From Bdellovibrionota bacterium (GTDB taxonomy: Bacteria; Bdellovibrionota_C; UBA2361; JAFLCA01): DNA of 64,000 nt. The translations under genes were made by a program, and so were the position numbers. Below the pieces are notes generated by a model. The model ran no database searches. It worked only from the letters and a program-made list of their open reading frames with translations, and had not been told where the DNA came from. The stretch lies in the NCBI GenBank assembly GCA_030584005.1, contig CP129486.1, positions 995,556 to 1,059,555 on the forward strand. The letters run 5' to 3'. Positions 45,828-55,427 of the stretch are shown here, one piece after another. Position 1 is the first letter of the stretch, and every line of letters starts with the position of its first letter.

Positions 45828-47327
45828 ATGACAATACCAGTGCAAAGTTCAGACTACTTTTCTGTCGCCGGTGTCACGCCGCTGACAACCCTCGCCCCCG
45901 GTGCCTGTGTTCACATTATCGGTGTAGGAGGAGTAGCCATGGCGCAGCTCGCGGTTGCACTGAGTGAGTGCGGCTACCGCGTTTCAGGCAGTGATAAACA
46001 GCTCTACGAGCCGATGCGATCATTCCTCAAAGGATCCGCCGTACAGGTGGCCGAGCAGTATAGCCCGAATAATATCAGCAAAGATTTGGATCTCGTCGTC
46101 ATCGGCAACGTGGTGAGCTACGGTCACCCCGAGGTCATGGAGGTAGAGCGGCTGCGCATACCCTACACCTTGTTCCCACGCTGCCTCTATGAATTGATAA
46201 TTCAGGGACGTCACTCGATAGTGGTTTCCGGAACTCACGGAAAGAGCACCACTACTGGTCTCCTTGCGGTAGCACTGCGGTTTCTCGGGGCAAAGCCCTC
46301 ATTCTTCGTGGGAGCGGCGCTGCAGGGTCTGGAGCGCAGCTTATGTATTGATGGGGGGGCGGTGAGTGTAGTGGAGGGTGATGAGTACGACAGTGCTTTT
46401 TTCGCCAAGGTCCCGAAGTTCAACTTTTACAAGCCGCAAAGTCTCGTCGTGACAGCTATCGAGTTCGACCATGCTGATATTTACTCTTCGCTGGAGGAGA
46501 TAAAGCAGCAGTTCAGGGCGCTCATCGCTGCGATGCCCGCGGGTTCACTGGTTGCGTGTTGCCTCGATGATGAAGGGGTTCGAGAACAGCTCGCGCTGTG
46601 GCGCTCTCACCCCAATGCACCACGATTCGTTTCTTACGGGGTCAGTAAAGATGCGGATGTACGCATAGTGAATTGCAGCTATCACGACGGCTTCCAAGAG
46701 GTGGAACTATTCGACTCCCGGCGCCACAAGGCGCTCAACCTGCAACTGCAGTTGGCAGGTTTGCATAATGCCCGTAACGCCGCTTCAACATACATAGTGC
46801 TTGAGGATCTGGGAAACGACGATCCACGCATTGTCGAGGCCATTCGCAGCTACCGAGGGGCCAAACGCAGACAGGAGATACGGTTCGATCAAGGCGCCTG
46901 CACCTTAATTGATGACTTTGCACACCATCCTACTGCAGTACGTGAAACGATTGCGGCGGTTCGCCAGCGCTTCCCCGGGAGGAGAATCCGGGCGGTGTTT
47001 GAGCCGCGGTCTAATACGAGCCGCAAGAAGGTGTTTCAGAGTGAGTACGTGAGCGCCTTCGCGACCGCTGATGAAGTGGTGTTGAGCTATGTGACACCGT
47101 CGGTGCATGACACGGCGAACGATCTGCTCGACGTGCGTGAGCTGGGACAGGCAATTGCACATTCAGGGAAACCCGTGCAGGTTCTGCCAGACCCCGCGGC
47201 GATTGCCGAGCACCTGCTTAGTTCTCTGAAGAAGGGGGATCTCTTACTTATAATGTCAAATGGTAGCTTTGGCGGACTCGTGCAGACACTAGCGGACAGA
47301 CTTCCCAGCGCAGCGTCTTCAGTGTAG
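45828..47327 (+). CDS. mpl: UDP-N-acetylmuramate:L-alanyl-gamma-D-glutamyl-meso-diaminopimelate ligase
   Basis: Murein-recycling ligase that joins recovered tripeptide to UDP-MurNAc in the cytoplasm. The 499-residue protein has the Mur-ligase order: an N-terminal Rossmann domain with HIIGVGGVAMAQLAVAL near residue 29, the P-loop SGTHGKSTTTGLLA near 135, EGDEYDSAFF near 188 and a substrate region (EFDHADIYSS) near 212, then DDFAHHPTAVRETI and a C-terminal domain with EPRSNTSRKKVFQSEY. Length and the EGDEYDSAFF motif indicate Mpl rather than MurC. It sits near peptidoglycan synthase genes, suggesting a local cell-wall theme. Confidence 0.93.
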   Translation: MTIPVQSSDYFSVAGVTPLTTLAPGACVHIIGVGGVAMAQLAVALSECGYRVSGSDKQLYEPMRSFLKGSAVQVAEQYSPNNISKDLDLVVIGNVVSYGHPEVMEVERLRIPYTLFPRCLYELIIQGRHSIVVSGTHGKSTTTGLLAVALRFLGAKPSFFVGAALQGLERSLCIDGGAVSVVEGDEYDSAFFAKVPKFNFYKPQSLVVTAIEFDHADIYSSLEEIKQQFRALIAAMPAGSLVACCLDDEGVREQLALWRSHPNAPRFVSYGVSKDADVRIVNCSYHDGFQEVELFDSRRHKALNLQLQLAGLHNARNAASTYIVLEDLGNDDPRIVEAIRSYRGAKRRQEIRFDQGACTLIDDFAHHPTAVRETIAAVRQRFPGRRIRAVFEPRSNTSRKKVFQSEYVSAFATADEVVLSYVTPSVHDTANDLLDVRELGQAIAHSGKPVQVLPDPAAIAEHLLSSLKKGDLLLIMSNGSFGGLVQTLADRLPSAASSV

Positions 47328-47551
47328 TGAGAAATTTACGTAGCCCAAAAATGGTGTGAACCAATCCGCAACCTGGCTCTTGGTTCAGCTTCATCCGCGA
47401 TAGCGGCTAGGCGCCCCAATTCATAAGGTTCACCCGCTCAAAGGTCGATACTCATTGTCGGGTTTAGAGCGGTTCTTAGGTAGAAGCGCTCCTTCGCACA
47501 CGCCGTCGAATCGAGGGTGGACGAAGCTTCTAATGTGTAGTGTAGGTTGCT

Positions 47552-50116
47552 ATGGGTAGGCGAGCCGTGTACTGCCGCGCGCGAGCGAAGCGTTGTGTTC
47601 ATGGGGCCGGGTGGCTTCTCTTCCTTCAGCTGCTACTGCTCATCGGCTCTTTGATGCCACAATCGAGCAATGCGGCACCATCGAACCCGATTGTGTTTGT
47701 GACCCAACCCCCCTGGCCGCAGGACTTTGGCACCGCGAATGCGACGTTCGGAAATCACCTCGCTACGATGGCGGCAGTTCCACGGGGCGGCGACCTATAT
47801 ATTCGATATCCGAACGGCACACTTAAAAACCTCACTCAGGCGGCCGGGTATGGCCAGAGCGGATTGCAGGGGGCGCAGGCTATAGCGGTCCGCGATCCTA
47901 GTGTGCACTGGGATGGCCAGAAGGTTATTTTCAGCATGGTCGTGGGTGCACCGGCTCAGCAGTATGAGGTGAATGAGTACCGCTGGCAGCTCTATGAGGT
48001 GACCGGGCTAGGCCAGGGCGAGACGCCCGTGATAGCCAAGGTTCCGAATCAACCGGAGGAGTACAATAATGTGTCTCCCACCTACGGCACCGATGATCGG
48101 ATAATTTTCACCTCCGACAGGCCGCGTGGCGGAGAGCCTCATCTCTATCCCCAACGTGATGAATACGAATCCTTTCCGACTAATACGGGACTTTGGAGCC
48201 TGGATCCGGTAAGTGGCGACCTTAAGATCCTCGACCACGCGCCTTCGGGAGATTTCAATCCCTTTGTCGACAGCTTTGGACGGATAATCTTTACACGCTG
48301 GGATCATATGCAGCGAGACCAGCAGAATCGGTGTTCACAGCCCAGCTTTGAGGCCTTCAATTATGCGAGTGAAGCCGCTGATGCAGCACGGCTTGATGAT
48401 GACACCGAGGTGTATCCCGAACCACGCGCTGACTGTGATGCCGATGCAGATAGCTCCTTGGGCCGACATCGCTTCAATCACTTCCTTCCGTGGCAGGTAA
48501 ACGAATCGGGGGAGGAGATGGAGACTCTCAATCATATCGGGCGCCATGAACTGGTATCGTATATTCCGGCGACTTTCACCGACGATGCCAACGTTATCGA
48601 GTACTATGGCCAGTACTCCAGGGTGAACCAAAACTCGATCGAGAATTTCTTCCAGATCGCTGAAGATGCCGCACTCCCTGGACGGTACTACGGAGTAAAT
48701 GCTCCGGAGTTTGGTACCCACGCCTCGGGTCAGCTGGTCTATATTGATGGCGCTCCATCACTGCCGGCGGATCAGATGCAGGTCACCTATGTCACCCACG
48801 AGGACACGGCTGGTACCGACGATACCCCGTCAGTGCACCACATCGGCATGAGCCGAGATCCTCTCCCCATGAGCAACGGTGAACTGATCGCCGCGCATGC
48901 CGCGACGACTCGGCAAGACACCAATATTGGAACTTCCAGCAACCCTGCCTCCCGCTATGACTTTCGATTGAAAACATTCGTGCCGAGCGGGGGAGTCAAG
49001 ATTCCCGGAACAACGCTGACTTCGGGTATCACTAAAACCCTCTCTTTTTGGAGCCCCGACTCCCTGATCTCATTCAACAACGTGACGATGTGGGAGCTGC
49101 AACCAAAGGAGGTAGTTGCAAGGACCCGTCCGGCCGCCCGTACGACCGAGGTTCCGGCCCCCGAACAGGCCGTGTTTGATGCGGAAGGTGTGAGCGTCGA
49201 AAGTCTTAAGGATTACCTGCGTGAGAACAATCTGGCGCTCGTGGTGAGCAGGAATGTCACCCGCCGTGATGAGCTCGATAGGCAGCAGCCCATTAATCTT
49301 CAGGTCGAAGGCTCTGACACTCAAACGATACCCGAAAGCGGGAAGGTGTACTCGGTCGCGCACATGCAATTCTTTGAAGGGCTGCAGGTACGAGGCTACG
49401 GTGGTACCAGCAATCCTTCAGCGGGGAGAAGAGTGCTGGCTCAGATTATGCGCTCTATCGATTCCAACCCAGAGAATCCAAGCGGCCCTGCCGGAAGCGT
49501 GGCCATCGCCGCAGATGGCTCGATGGCGGCCTTTGTCCCGGCGCAACGAGCGCTCACCTACCAGATGACCGATGCTTCGGGGAAGGGGATAGTGCGTGAG
49601 CGATTGTGGCTGACCTTCCAGCCCGGAGAGATCCGCGTGTGTGCTTCATGTCATGGCATCAACAGCAAGGATCATCAAGGGAACTCCGGCCCCCAGAACG
49701 AGCCTGATGCACTACGCGCGTTGCTGCAGCAGTGGCGTGACGGGCCTCAAGGTGGCGATGATGACCTGACATTGAGTGTGCGCACAGCCAAGGGCGGAGC
49801 ACGTTCAGCGACTTCGCGGCAGAAGCTTAGATTGCGCGTGGAGAGCTCAGCGCAGAACGAGGGTGTGCAGTTTTCGATTCAAGCCACAGTTGGGAAAACT
49901 GATTGCGGCGAACTTTTTGCGGCGGAGACAGAAAGTTCAGGCACCTATACCCGCGCGTTTAGAGCCCCAAAGGTCTCTAAACGCATGCCGATACGCTTCT
50001 CTGTTGTCGTAAGTGGCGAGGAGGAGAGCAGCGCCAGAGTCACGGTGCGACCAAATGGCAGTGTGCTCCCGCGCCGAAGTCCCGCGGCTGTGTGTGCTCA
50101 GCTGCAAAAGCTGTAA
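47552..50116 (+). CDS. HzsA-related secreted c-type haem protein
   Basis: An 854-residue exported protein. After a signal region (LLFLQLLLLIGSLMPQSSNA) comes a beta-propeller-like part with TSDRPRGGEPHLYPQRDE and FGRIIFTRWDHMQRDQ, then a domain seen in the hydrazine synthase alpha subunit (HzsA) and its many non-anammox relatives. One haem-c site, CASCHG, lies near residue 697, within RLWLTFQPGEIRVCASCHG. A C-terminal domain of about 100 residues, ending in SVLPRRSPAAVCAQLQKL, resembles the tail of other secreted proteins in this window. Hydrazine synthesis is not implied; HzsA relatives have unknown roles. The gene is alone, with 224 bases of non-coding DNA before it. Confidence 0.75.
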   Translation: MGRRAVYCRARAKRCVHGAGWLLFLQLLLLIGSLMPQSSNAAPSNPIVFVTQPPWPQDFGTANATFGNHLATMAAVPRGGDLYIRYPNGTLKNLTQAAGYGQSGLQGAQAIAVRDPSVHWDGQKVIFSMVVGAPAQQYEVNEYRWQLYEVTGLGQGETPVIAKVPNQPEEYNNVSPTYGTDDRIIFTSDRPRGGEPHLYPQRDEYESFPTNTGLWSLDPVSGDLKILDHAPSGDFNPFVDSFGRIIFTRWDHMQRDQQNRCSQPSFEAFNYASEAADAARLDDDTEVYPEPRADCDADADSSLGRHRFNHFLPWQVNESGEEMETLNHIGRHELVSYIPATFTDDANVIEYYGQYSRVNQNSIENFFQIAEDAALPGRYYGVNAPEFGTHASGQLVYIDGAPSLPADQMQVTYVTHEDTAGTDDTPSVHHIGMSRDPLPMSNGELIAAHAATTRQDTNIGTSSNPASRYDFRLKTFVPSGGVKIPGTTLTSGITKTLSFWSPDSLISFNNVTMWELQPKEVVARTRPAARTTEVPAPEQAVFDAEGVSVESLKDYLRENNLALVVSRNVTRRDELDRQQPINLQVEGSDTQTIPESGKVYSVAHMQFFEGLQVRGYGGTSNPSAGRRVLAQIMRSIDSNPENPSGPAGSVAIAADGSMAAFVPAQRALTYQMTDASGKGIVRERLWLTFQPGEIRVCASCHGINSKDHQGNSGPQNEPDALRALLQQWRDGPQGGDDDLTLSVRTAKGGARSATSRQKLRLRVESSAQNEGVQFSIQATVGKTDCGELFAAETESSGTYTRAFRAPKVSKRMPIRFSVVVSGEEESSARVTVRPNGSVLPRRSPAAVCAQLQKL

Positions 50117-50175
50117 GAACTCAATACGCAATAGGTATACCCAACGGACTTCGCACAGCACGGGTATCTATGAAA

Positions 50176-50817
50176 CTATCGAGCGAGGCGAAGCACTGTG
50201 AGCAATGCCTCGAAGGCTTTGGCTCGATGGCTGCGCCTGTTCTTCAGCTGCGGGTCAAGCATGCCCCAACAGTCGCCCTGCAAATCCTGGAATATCGGAT
50301 CATAGCCGAAACCCTGTGTCCCTCTTGGCGCGCTGAGAATCACGCCATGCGCTCGTCCGGAAGTAGCGCCAATCACCTCACCGCTGGCGTTGACTACGAC
50401 AAGTCTTGACTCGTAATAAGCGGATCGATCGGATGTTGGCAGGGAGGCGAGCGCTTCGAGCAGGCACTGATTGTTCATGACATCGATACTTGATCCCGCC
50501 CCAAAACGCTTGGCAGCTTGCGCATGCACCGGGAGCAGGGAATAGCGAGCGCTGTATATCCCCGGGGCACCGCCTAATGCGGGTACACATATCCCGGAGT
50601 CTTCTCCGGCGAAAAAGGTATGCGGGGGGAAGCGCGCTGACTCACATTCTGCGGTGGCCCGCGCCTTTATCAGGGCATTATCGAAAAACGTGCTGCCCGT
50701 TTCTTCGGGGCTTGCAACGTTGGAGAAGACGAGATGAAGAGATGAGCCCTCAAGCAGTGCTTGAATCTCTCTCCTTTTCCCGGGATTGCTGGTGCCAATG
50801 ACGAGGGTGTCGAGCAT
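50176..50817 (-). CDS. rdgB: XTP/dITP pyrophosphatase (RdgB/HAM1 family)
   Basis: Removes non-canonical purine nucleotides such as dITP and XTP from the pool, protecting DNA. The 213-residue protein has the family motifs TSNPGKRREIQALL at the start, FFDNALIKARAT, AGEDSGICVPALGGAPGIYSARY and GFGYDPIFQD near the end, followed by SHRAKAFEALLTVL. Residues in these match the metal/nucleotide site. The ATG is 12 bases from the end of priA, so the two genes form an operon. Confidence 0.94.
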   Translation of the reverse strand: MLDTLVIGTSNPGKRREIQALLEGSSLHLVFSNVASPEETGSTFFDNALIKARATAECESARFPPHTFFAGEDSGICVPALGGAPGIYSARYSLLPVHAQAAKRFGAGSSIDVMNNQCLLEALASLPTSDRSAYYESRLVVVNASGEVIGATSGRAHGVILSAPRGTQGFGYDPIFQDLQGDCWGMLDPQLKNRRSHRAKAFEALLTVLRLAR

Positions 50818-50829
50818 AAACAGGGTGAC

Positions 50830-53067
50830 TCAGAGCATTTCCTGCGGATCAATATCGAGCGTCAGCTTGATGCCCGGAATTTTACGTTCCGCAGGGAGCA
50901 AGAACTTCATGAAGCGCACGAGTTCAGAAGGGCTGCGGCCTTTGACCAGCATGTGCCAGCGCCACTGGGCCTTCAGTCGGGTAAGCGGGCAGGGAGAGGG
51001 GCCTAGGATCTCGATGTGCACCTTCTGGTTGCTAAGCCATTGCTCGGCCGCTCGTCGCAACGAGATCAGGCAGTCGCCAGGTCGTTGAGCTTCAGCGCCG
51101 GAGGCGATAACGCGTAGCACTCTAGAGAACGGAGGATATCCAAGTGCGCGCCTCGCGCGTAGCTCCAAAGCTGCGAAGGTTGAATAGTCTTGCGAGGCCG
51201 TTGCCATGATAGCGGGATGCTTCGGCACGCGTGTCTGCAGGATCACATGACCGCCTTTCAACGCACGACCAGCTCGCCCGGCTGCCTGGGTAAGGAGCTG
51301 GTACACCTTCTCACCCCCTCGAAAATCAGGCATATGCAATCCCACATCGCAATCGACGATACCGACTAGCGTCACGTTCGGTAGATCGTGGCCCTTAGCG
51401 ATCATTTGTGTACCCACAAGAATTTGAGTGGTGCCGCTGCGTACCGAATCGAGAATGGCGCGATACTGCTCGATATTCGAGGCTGCATCGCGATCCAGGC
51501 GGGCTATTTGCGCTTCGGGGAAAAGCTGTTGCAGCTCTTCGAACACGCGCTCGGTTCCCGCACCGCGTTCCTTGAGAGGGCTTGGCTCGGTTCGACGCTG
51601 CAGTCTCGCGTTCTCCTTTTCACAGGCGGGACAATGTTCGGGAATGTGCATCGAGAGGCCGCAGTAATGGCAGAGCAACGAGCGGAGCTCGCGATGCAAG
51701 GTAAGCGAGACACTGCAATTAGGGCAGCACAGCACCTCCTCGCAGCGTTCGCACTGCAGGTAACTCGCGAACCCTCGGCGATTGTATAGGATGAAGGCCT
51801 GTTCGCCGCGCTCAATAATGCCCTGCAACTGCTGCATGAGAGGAGGTGAGACGTGCGGGGAACACATCTCCCATGGTTTCAAATGATTCAGGTCAACGAC
51901 TTCAATCTTTACCCCCGAGGCCTGCGAAGGGCGGGCCGGGAGTGAAAGCAGGGTGTACTTTCCCTGCTGCGCATTCCACAGCGATTCCATAGCCGGTGTT
52001 GCCGAACCCAGAACGGCGGGGCATGCATGTAAACGGGCGCGCAAGACTGCCATATCTCGCGCGTTGTAGCGCAATCCTTCCGATTGTTTGAAGGACGCGT
52101 CATGTTCTTCGTCCACGATGATGAGACCCAAGTTTGGTACGGGAGCGAAAACGGCTGAACGAGCTCCCAGAGCGATGAAACAGCGTTGGTTGAGCAGTGC
52201 GCGCCAGGACTCCCAACGTTGCCTCGGTGGCATAGCGCTATGCAGCACCGCGATGGCGTTTCCCAATCGGCCGCGAAATCGGTCAACCAGCTGAGGAGTG
52301 AGAGCGATCTCCGGGACAATCACCAGCACCCCCTTCCCCTGTGCAAGGGCCGTGCGGATAGCCTCAATATACACTTCGGTCTTGCCGCTGCCGGTGATGC
52401 CATGCAGTAGAAAGGTGTGGGGCTTAGTTGCACCGAGCGCAGCAGAGATTGCCTGCAGCGCTTCTTGCTGAGCCTGATTGAGTGCCACTTCTTTGCTGGC
52501 CCACTCTGGCACCGGTGCGGTGTCCTGCCAGCGTTCGTCTCGGCAGCTTTGAACCTCAACGATGCCGAGTTCGCACAGTCGCCTAATCGCTGCTGCACAA
52601 CCGGGGACCCGTCTTGTCAAACTCTCATATGAGATTCCGCCTGCTGCGGAGGCGAGCAGATCTACGACTGCATGTTGTTTTTTCCCGCGAAGTCGTTCCG
52701 TTGGTTGCTGTCTGAGAAGTACCGTACGCTGCTCTCTGGGAGGGGTTGTAGGGGGAACAGCCACGTCAATTACATTGGAGACGGTGTCACCATAATATTC
52801 AGCGACCCACTCGAAGAATTTGAGCTGATCCTGGGCAAAGCAGGGCTGGTTCTCCTGGGAAATAGAGACCGGTTTAATTTGGTATGCGGTTTGGAGGCGC
52901 TGTGTGTCCGCCGTTTCGCGTGCAACTACGTACCCGCTCGCCTTTCGTTTGCCAAGGGGTACGGCCACCCGGTAGCCGATATCGATGGTGTGTTCGAGCT
53001 CTTTGGGAATGAGGTAGGTCAGGGGATCTTGCAACGGGGGCACGAGAACGTGGGCAAGAGAATCCAT
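50830..53067 (-). CDS. priA: Primosomal protein N' (PriA helicase)
   Basis: ATP-dependent helicase that restarts stalled replication forks. The 745 residues include the N-terminal DNA-binding region, Walker A GITGSGKTEVYIEA near residue 224, the DEEHDASFKQ box near 320, and the zinc-binding cysteines in YLQCERCEEVLCCPNCSVSL and LLCHYCGLSMHIPEHCPACE. The later helicase motifs follow (RDAASNIEQYRAILDSVRSG, GTQMIAKGHD, QAAGRAGRALKG). All key elements are present and the length is typical. It is followed by rdgB with a 12-base gap. Confidence 0.97.
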   Translation of the reverse strand: MDSLAHVLVPPLQDPLTYLIPKELEHTIDIGYRVAVPLGKRKASGYVVARETADTQRLQTAYQIKPVSISQENQPCFAQDQLKFFEWVAEYYGDTVSNVIDVAVPPTTPPREQRTVLLRQQPTERLRGKKQHAVVDLLASAAGGISYESLTRRVPGCAAAIRRLCELGIVEVQSCRDERWQDTAPVPEWASKEVALNQAQQEALQAISAALGATKPHTFLLHGITGSGKTEVYIEAIRTALAQGKGVLVIVPEIALTPQLVDRFRGRLGNAIAVLHSAMPPRQRWESWRALLNQRCFIALGARSAVFAPVPNLGLIIVDEEHDASFKQSEGLRYNARDMAVLRARLHACPAVLGSATPAMESLWNAQQGKYTLLSLPARPSQASGVKIEVVDLNHLKPWEMCSPHVSPPLMQQLQGIIERGEQAFILYNRRGFASYLQCERCEEVLCCPNCSVSLTLHRELRSLLCHYCGLSMHIPEHCPACEKENARLQRRTEPSPLKERGAGTERVFEELQQLFPEAQIARLDRDAASNIEQYRAILDSVRSGTTQILVGTQMIAKGHDLPNVTLVGIVDCDVGLHMPDFRGGEKVYQLLTQAAGRAGRALKGGHVILQTRVPKHPAIMATASQDYSTFAALELRARRALGYPPFSRVLRVIASGAEAQRPGDCLISLRRAAEQWLSNQKVHIEILGPSPCPLTRLKAQWRWHMLVKGRSPSELVRFMKFLLPAERKIPGIKLTLDIDPQEML

Positions 53068-53459
53068 GGCAGCTCGTGTAACGATGTGAAGACCTGAGGG
53101 AGGATCTTGACCGTTCTCTGACTAGAAATCAAATGCTGTGTGGATCTTAAACCTATGGGTCAAGTGGGCGGACTTTCTTCTGCTGTAACGGCGCTGCCAC
53201 ATGCCGGACCTATTGCATAATTAACGAGGAATTTTCGACAGGGTGGAGCAACCCGCTTATGAGTAATAGTAATCCGTTGTTTGGTCTGGGGCATTATATA
53301 GTGCTCAGGCATCTTCCTGCATCGTCATAGCCCATCATCCACTCTAATATATGTTGCAACAGGTATAGGCACTCGTGTAACCGAGGCGGAGGCTGCCGTC
53401 AGGTGAGAGCACCCCTGCGGGTCACGCACTTCGCCCTCTCGAAAGGACTCTGAAGAACC
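53068..53459. other. Intergenic region between priA and pilM, 392 bp
   Basis: Divergent promoters must lie here. TATATA at 53295-53300 is preceded by TTGTTT but with only a 12-base spacer, so I do not call a promoter. No hairpin or gene was found. Confidence 0.35.
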
Positions 53460-54557
53460 ATGGGAATCAGTAGTTGGTTGTCAAATCTGGTAAGGCCCGC
53501 CGAATCCCTTGTTGCTGTTGATATCGGGGCAAGCTCCATAAAGCTGTTGGAGATGGATTGCAGCACTCAACCTTACACCATAGTTGACGCTGCCATTCGA
53601 CCCACCCCTGCGGACTGTTTCAACGGTTACGTACTGTCACGACCGGAGAAGGTGGCAGAGGAACTCTCCATGCTGCTCTCGGAAGGACGCTTCGCGGGCA
53701 AACGCGTTGCCATGGCAATGCCGGCTCCTGCGGTATTCACCAAGCGCATTAAGACTGCTCGGATGAAGCTCTCAGAGCTGCGGGATAACATCGTCTTTGA
53801 GGCACGCAACGTGATTCCGCACAATATCGAGGCGGTAAGTCTGGACTTTCATGTGATTGGTAGTGCAGGCAAGGGTCAGCTGGATGTGCTTGTAGCGGCG
53901 GTAAAAAACGAGGTGCTTGATAGCTATATGGCCGCACTTTCCGCTGCCGGCCTTGGGGCTGGAGTAGTCGATGTTGATTATTTCGCCGTTCAGAACGCCT
54001 ATGAATTGTCGAGCCCTGACTCCCTAGCCTCAACCGTGGTCCTGATTCACATGGGACATCGCTATAGCAGCATCGGCATCTGCAGGAATGGCGAACCTAT
54101 GTTTAATGGCGATATTCAGGTGGGGACCAAGATGCTCACTGATGCATTGGTGGAGAATCTTGGTGTGACAGTGGAGCGAGCCGAAGAGATCAAGCGATCT
54201 ATTGCCGGCGGCGCCGAGGTCAGCTTGGAAGAGCGCGAGGCGTTGAGCGAAGTATCCTCGCACATTGCTTTTGAGTGTAATCGCCAATTGAGCTTCTTTT
54301 GGAATGCATCAGGAGCGGACAGCGGAATCGAACGTATTCTTATTTCGGGAGGCGGGGCGCTATTCCCAGATCTTGTAGCCGAGGTTGCGCAGAAGACCGG
54401 CATCGAAACATCGATTCTTCAACCGCAGATAGGACTTACTCTTGGCGATAATGTGAATCAGAAATCGATGCAGACCCTGTGGCCCCTGATGTCGGTCGTC
54501 ATAGGACTGGCTTTTCGGGAGCCGGGAGATCAAGAGGATCCGGAGATTGAAGAGTAG
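53460..54557 (+). CDS. pilM: Type IV pilus inner-membrane platform protein PilM
   Basis: An actin-like cytoplasmic ATPase-fold protein that recruits PilN. The 365 residues show the PilM features: VAVDIGASSIKLLEMD near residue 20, FEARNVIPHNIEAVSLDFHV near 115, VVDVDYFAVQNAYEL near 165, VLIHMGHRYSSI and ILISGGGALFPDL near 300. It starts the pil cluster, followed by pilN after 27 bases. In the assembled machine it lies beneath the inner membrane, linking PilN-PilO to the pilus motor. Confidence 0.95.
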   Translation: MGISSWLSNLVRPAESLVAVDIGASSIKLLEMDCSTQPYTIVDAAIRPTPADCFNGYVLSRPEKVAEELSMLLSEGRFAGKRVAMAMPAPAVFTKRIKTARMKLSELRDNIVFEARNVIPHNIEAVSLDFHVIGSAGKGQLDVLVAAVKNEVLDSYMAALSAAGLGAGVVDVDYFAVQNAYELSSPDSLASTVVLIHMGHRYSSIGICRNGEPMFNGDIQVGTKMLTDALVENLGVTVERAEEIKRSIAGGAEVSLEEREALSEVSSHIAFECNRQLSFFWNASGADSGIERILISGGGALFPDLVAEVAQKTGIETSILQPQIGLTLGDNVNQKSMQTLWPLMSVVIGLAFREPGDQEDPEIEE

Positions 54558-54584
54558 AAAAGATCACACATTGATGAGGCACGG

Positions 54585-55346
54585 ATGATACGCATCAACT
54601 TGCTCGGAGAGTCTGCAGTTCAGGATAATTCCGGGAAAATATTCGTGATCGCCTATGGGGGCTCGGTTGCTCTGCTGATAGTGGTGCTGCTCGCAGTGCA
54701 GCAGCTTATCGCTTCGGGGGTTTCAGACCTGACGATGGAGCGCGATCAACTGAAGAAACAGCTGGCCGCCCTTGAAGAGCAAACGACTGAGGTACGCGAT
54801 CTGGAGAAGAGAAAGCTGGAGCTCGATGAGAAGCTTGGCGTTATCGCCAAATTGAAACTCTCAAAGAAGGGCCCTGTGCGGGTGCTTGATGAGATCAATG
54901 TCGCCATCCCTGAGAAAGTGTGGATCAACGATATGAAGGAGGTGAAGGGACAGCTCAGTATATCGGGGATTGCATTGGATAATCCTTCCATAGTCGAGTT
55001 CATGAAAAATCTAGAGCGATCGCCCTACTTCTTGGAGGTGAACCTCAAGGAGACGGCACAAGCATTCATGGTGCGTCAGCGCGGACGCTCCCGGCAATCA
55101 TCGTCCGCCAAGACAAGCAAGCCCGGCAAAGGTTCCGGCAGCGATTTAGATGCGCCCTACACGTTGAAGCGCTACGACGACCTTTCACCGGAGGAGCAGC
55201 AAGCCTTCGATACCGATAAGCCAGGGTACGGAAACCGGGTGCGCAGCTTTACGCTGCAGTGCACCATTTCATACATGGGGCTTCCTAAGGTGGCTGCGTT
55301 GGTGCAGGAACCGGCTGATTCGAAAACAGAAGGGAAGAAAAGTTAG
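54585..55346 (+). CDS. pilN: Type IV pilus assembly protein PilN
   Basis: A 253-residue single-pass inner-membrane protein. The N-terminal MIRINLLGES is the conserved PilM-binding peptide (consensus IRINLLP). A membrane segment (IAYGGSVALLIVVLLAVQQL) precedes a coiled coil (residues 50-90) and a ferredoxin-like periplasmic domain (KVWINDMKEVKGQLSISGIA). A Ser/Lys-rich insert of about 25 residues near 165 is not typical. It forms a heterodimer with PilO. It lies between pilM and pilO in one operon. Confidence 0.95.
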   Translation: MIRINLLGESAVQDNSGKIFVIAYGGSVALLIVVLLAVQQLIASGVSDLTMERDQLKKQLAALEEQTTEVRDLEKRKLELDEKLGVIAKLKLSKKGPVRVLDEINVAIPEKVWINDMKEVKGQLSISGIALDNPSIVEFMKNLERSPYFLEVNLKETAQAFMVRQRGRSRQSSSAKTSKPGKGSGSDLDAPYTLKRYDDLSPEEQQAFDTDKPGYGNRVRSFTLQCTISYMGLPKVAALVQEPADSKTEGKKS

Positions 55347-55427
55347 CCTCATTTTCGTGGCTGGGCTTGATGGGATTGAGAGCTTCCGATCCTTCGAATA
55401 GCGGCTTTGATTTGATGGAGTATTGAT

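Noticed and set aside
53277..53300. Promoter before pilM (TTGTTT and TATATA)
   Set aside because: The spacer is only 12 bases, too short for a sigma-70 promoter.
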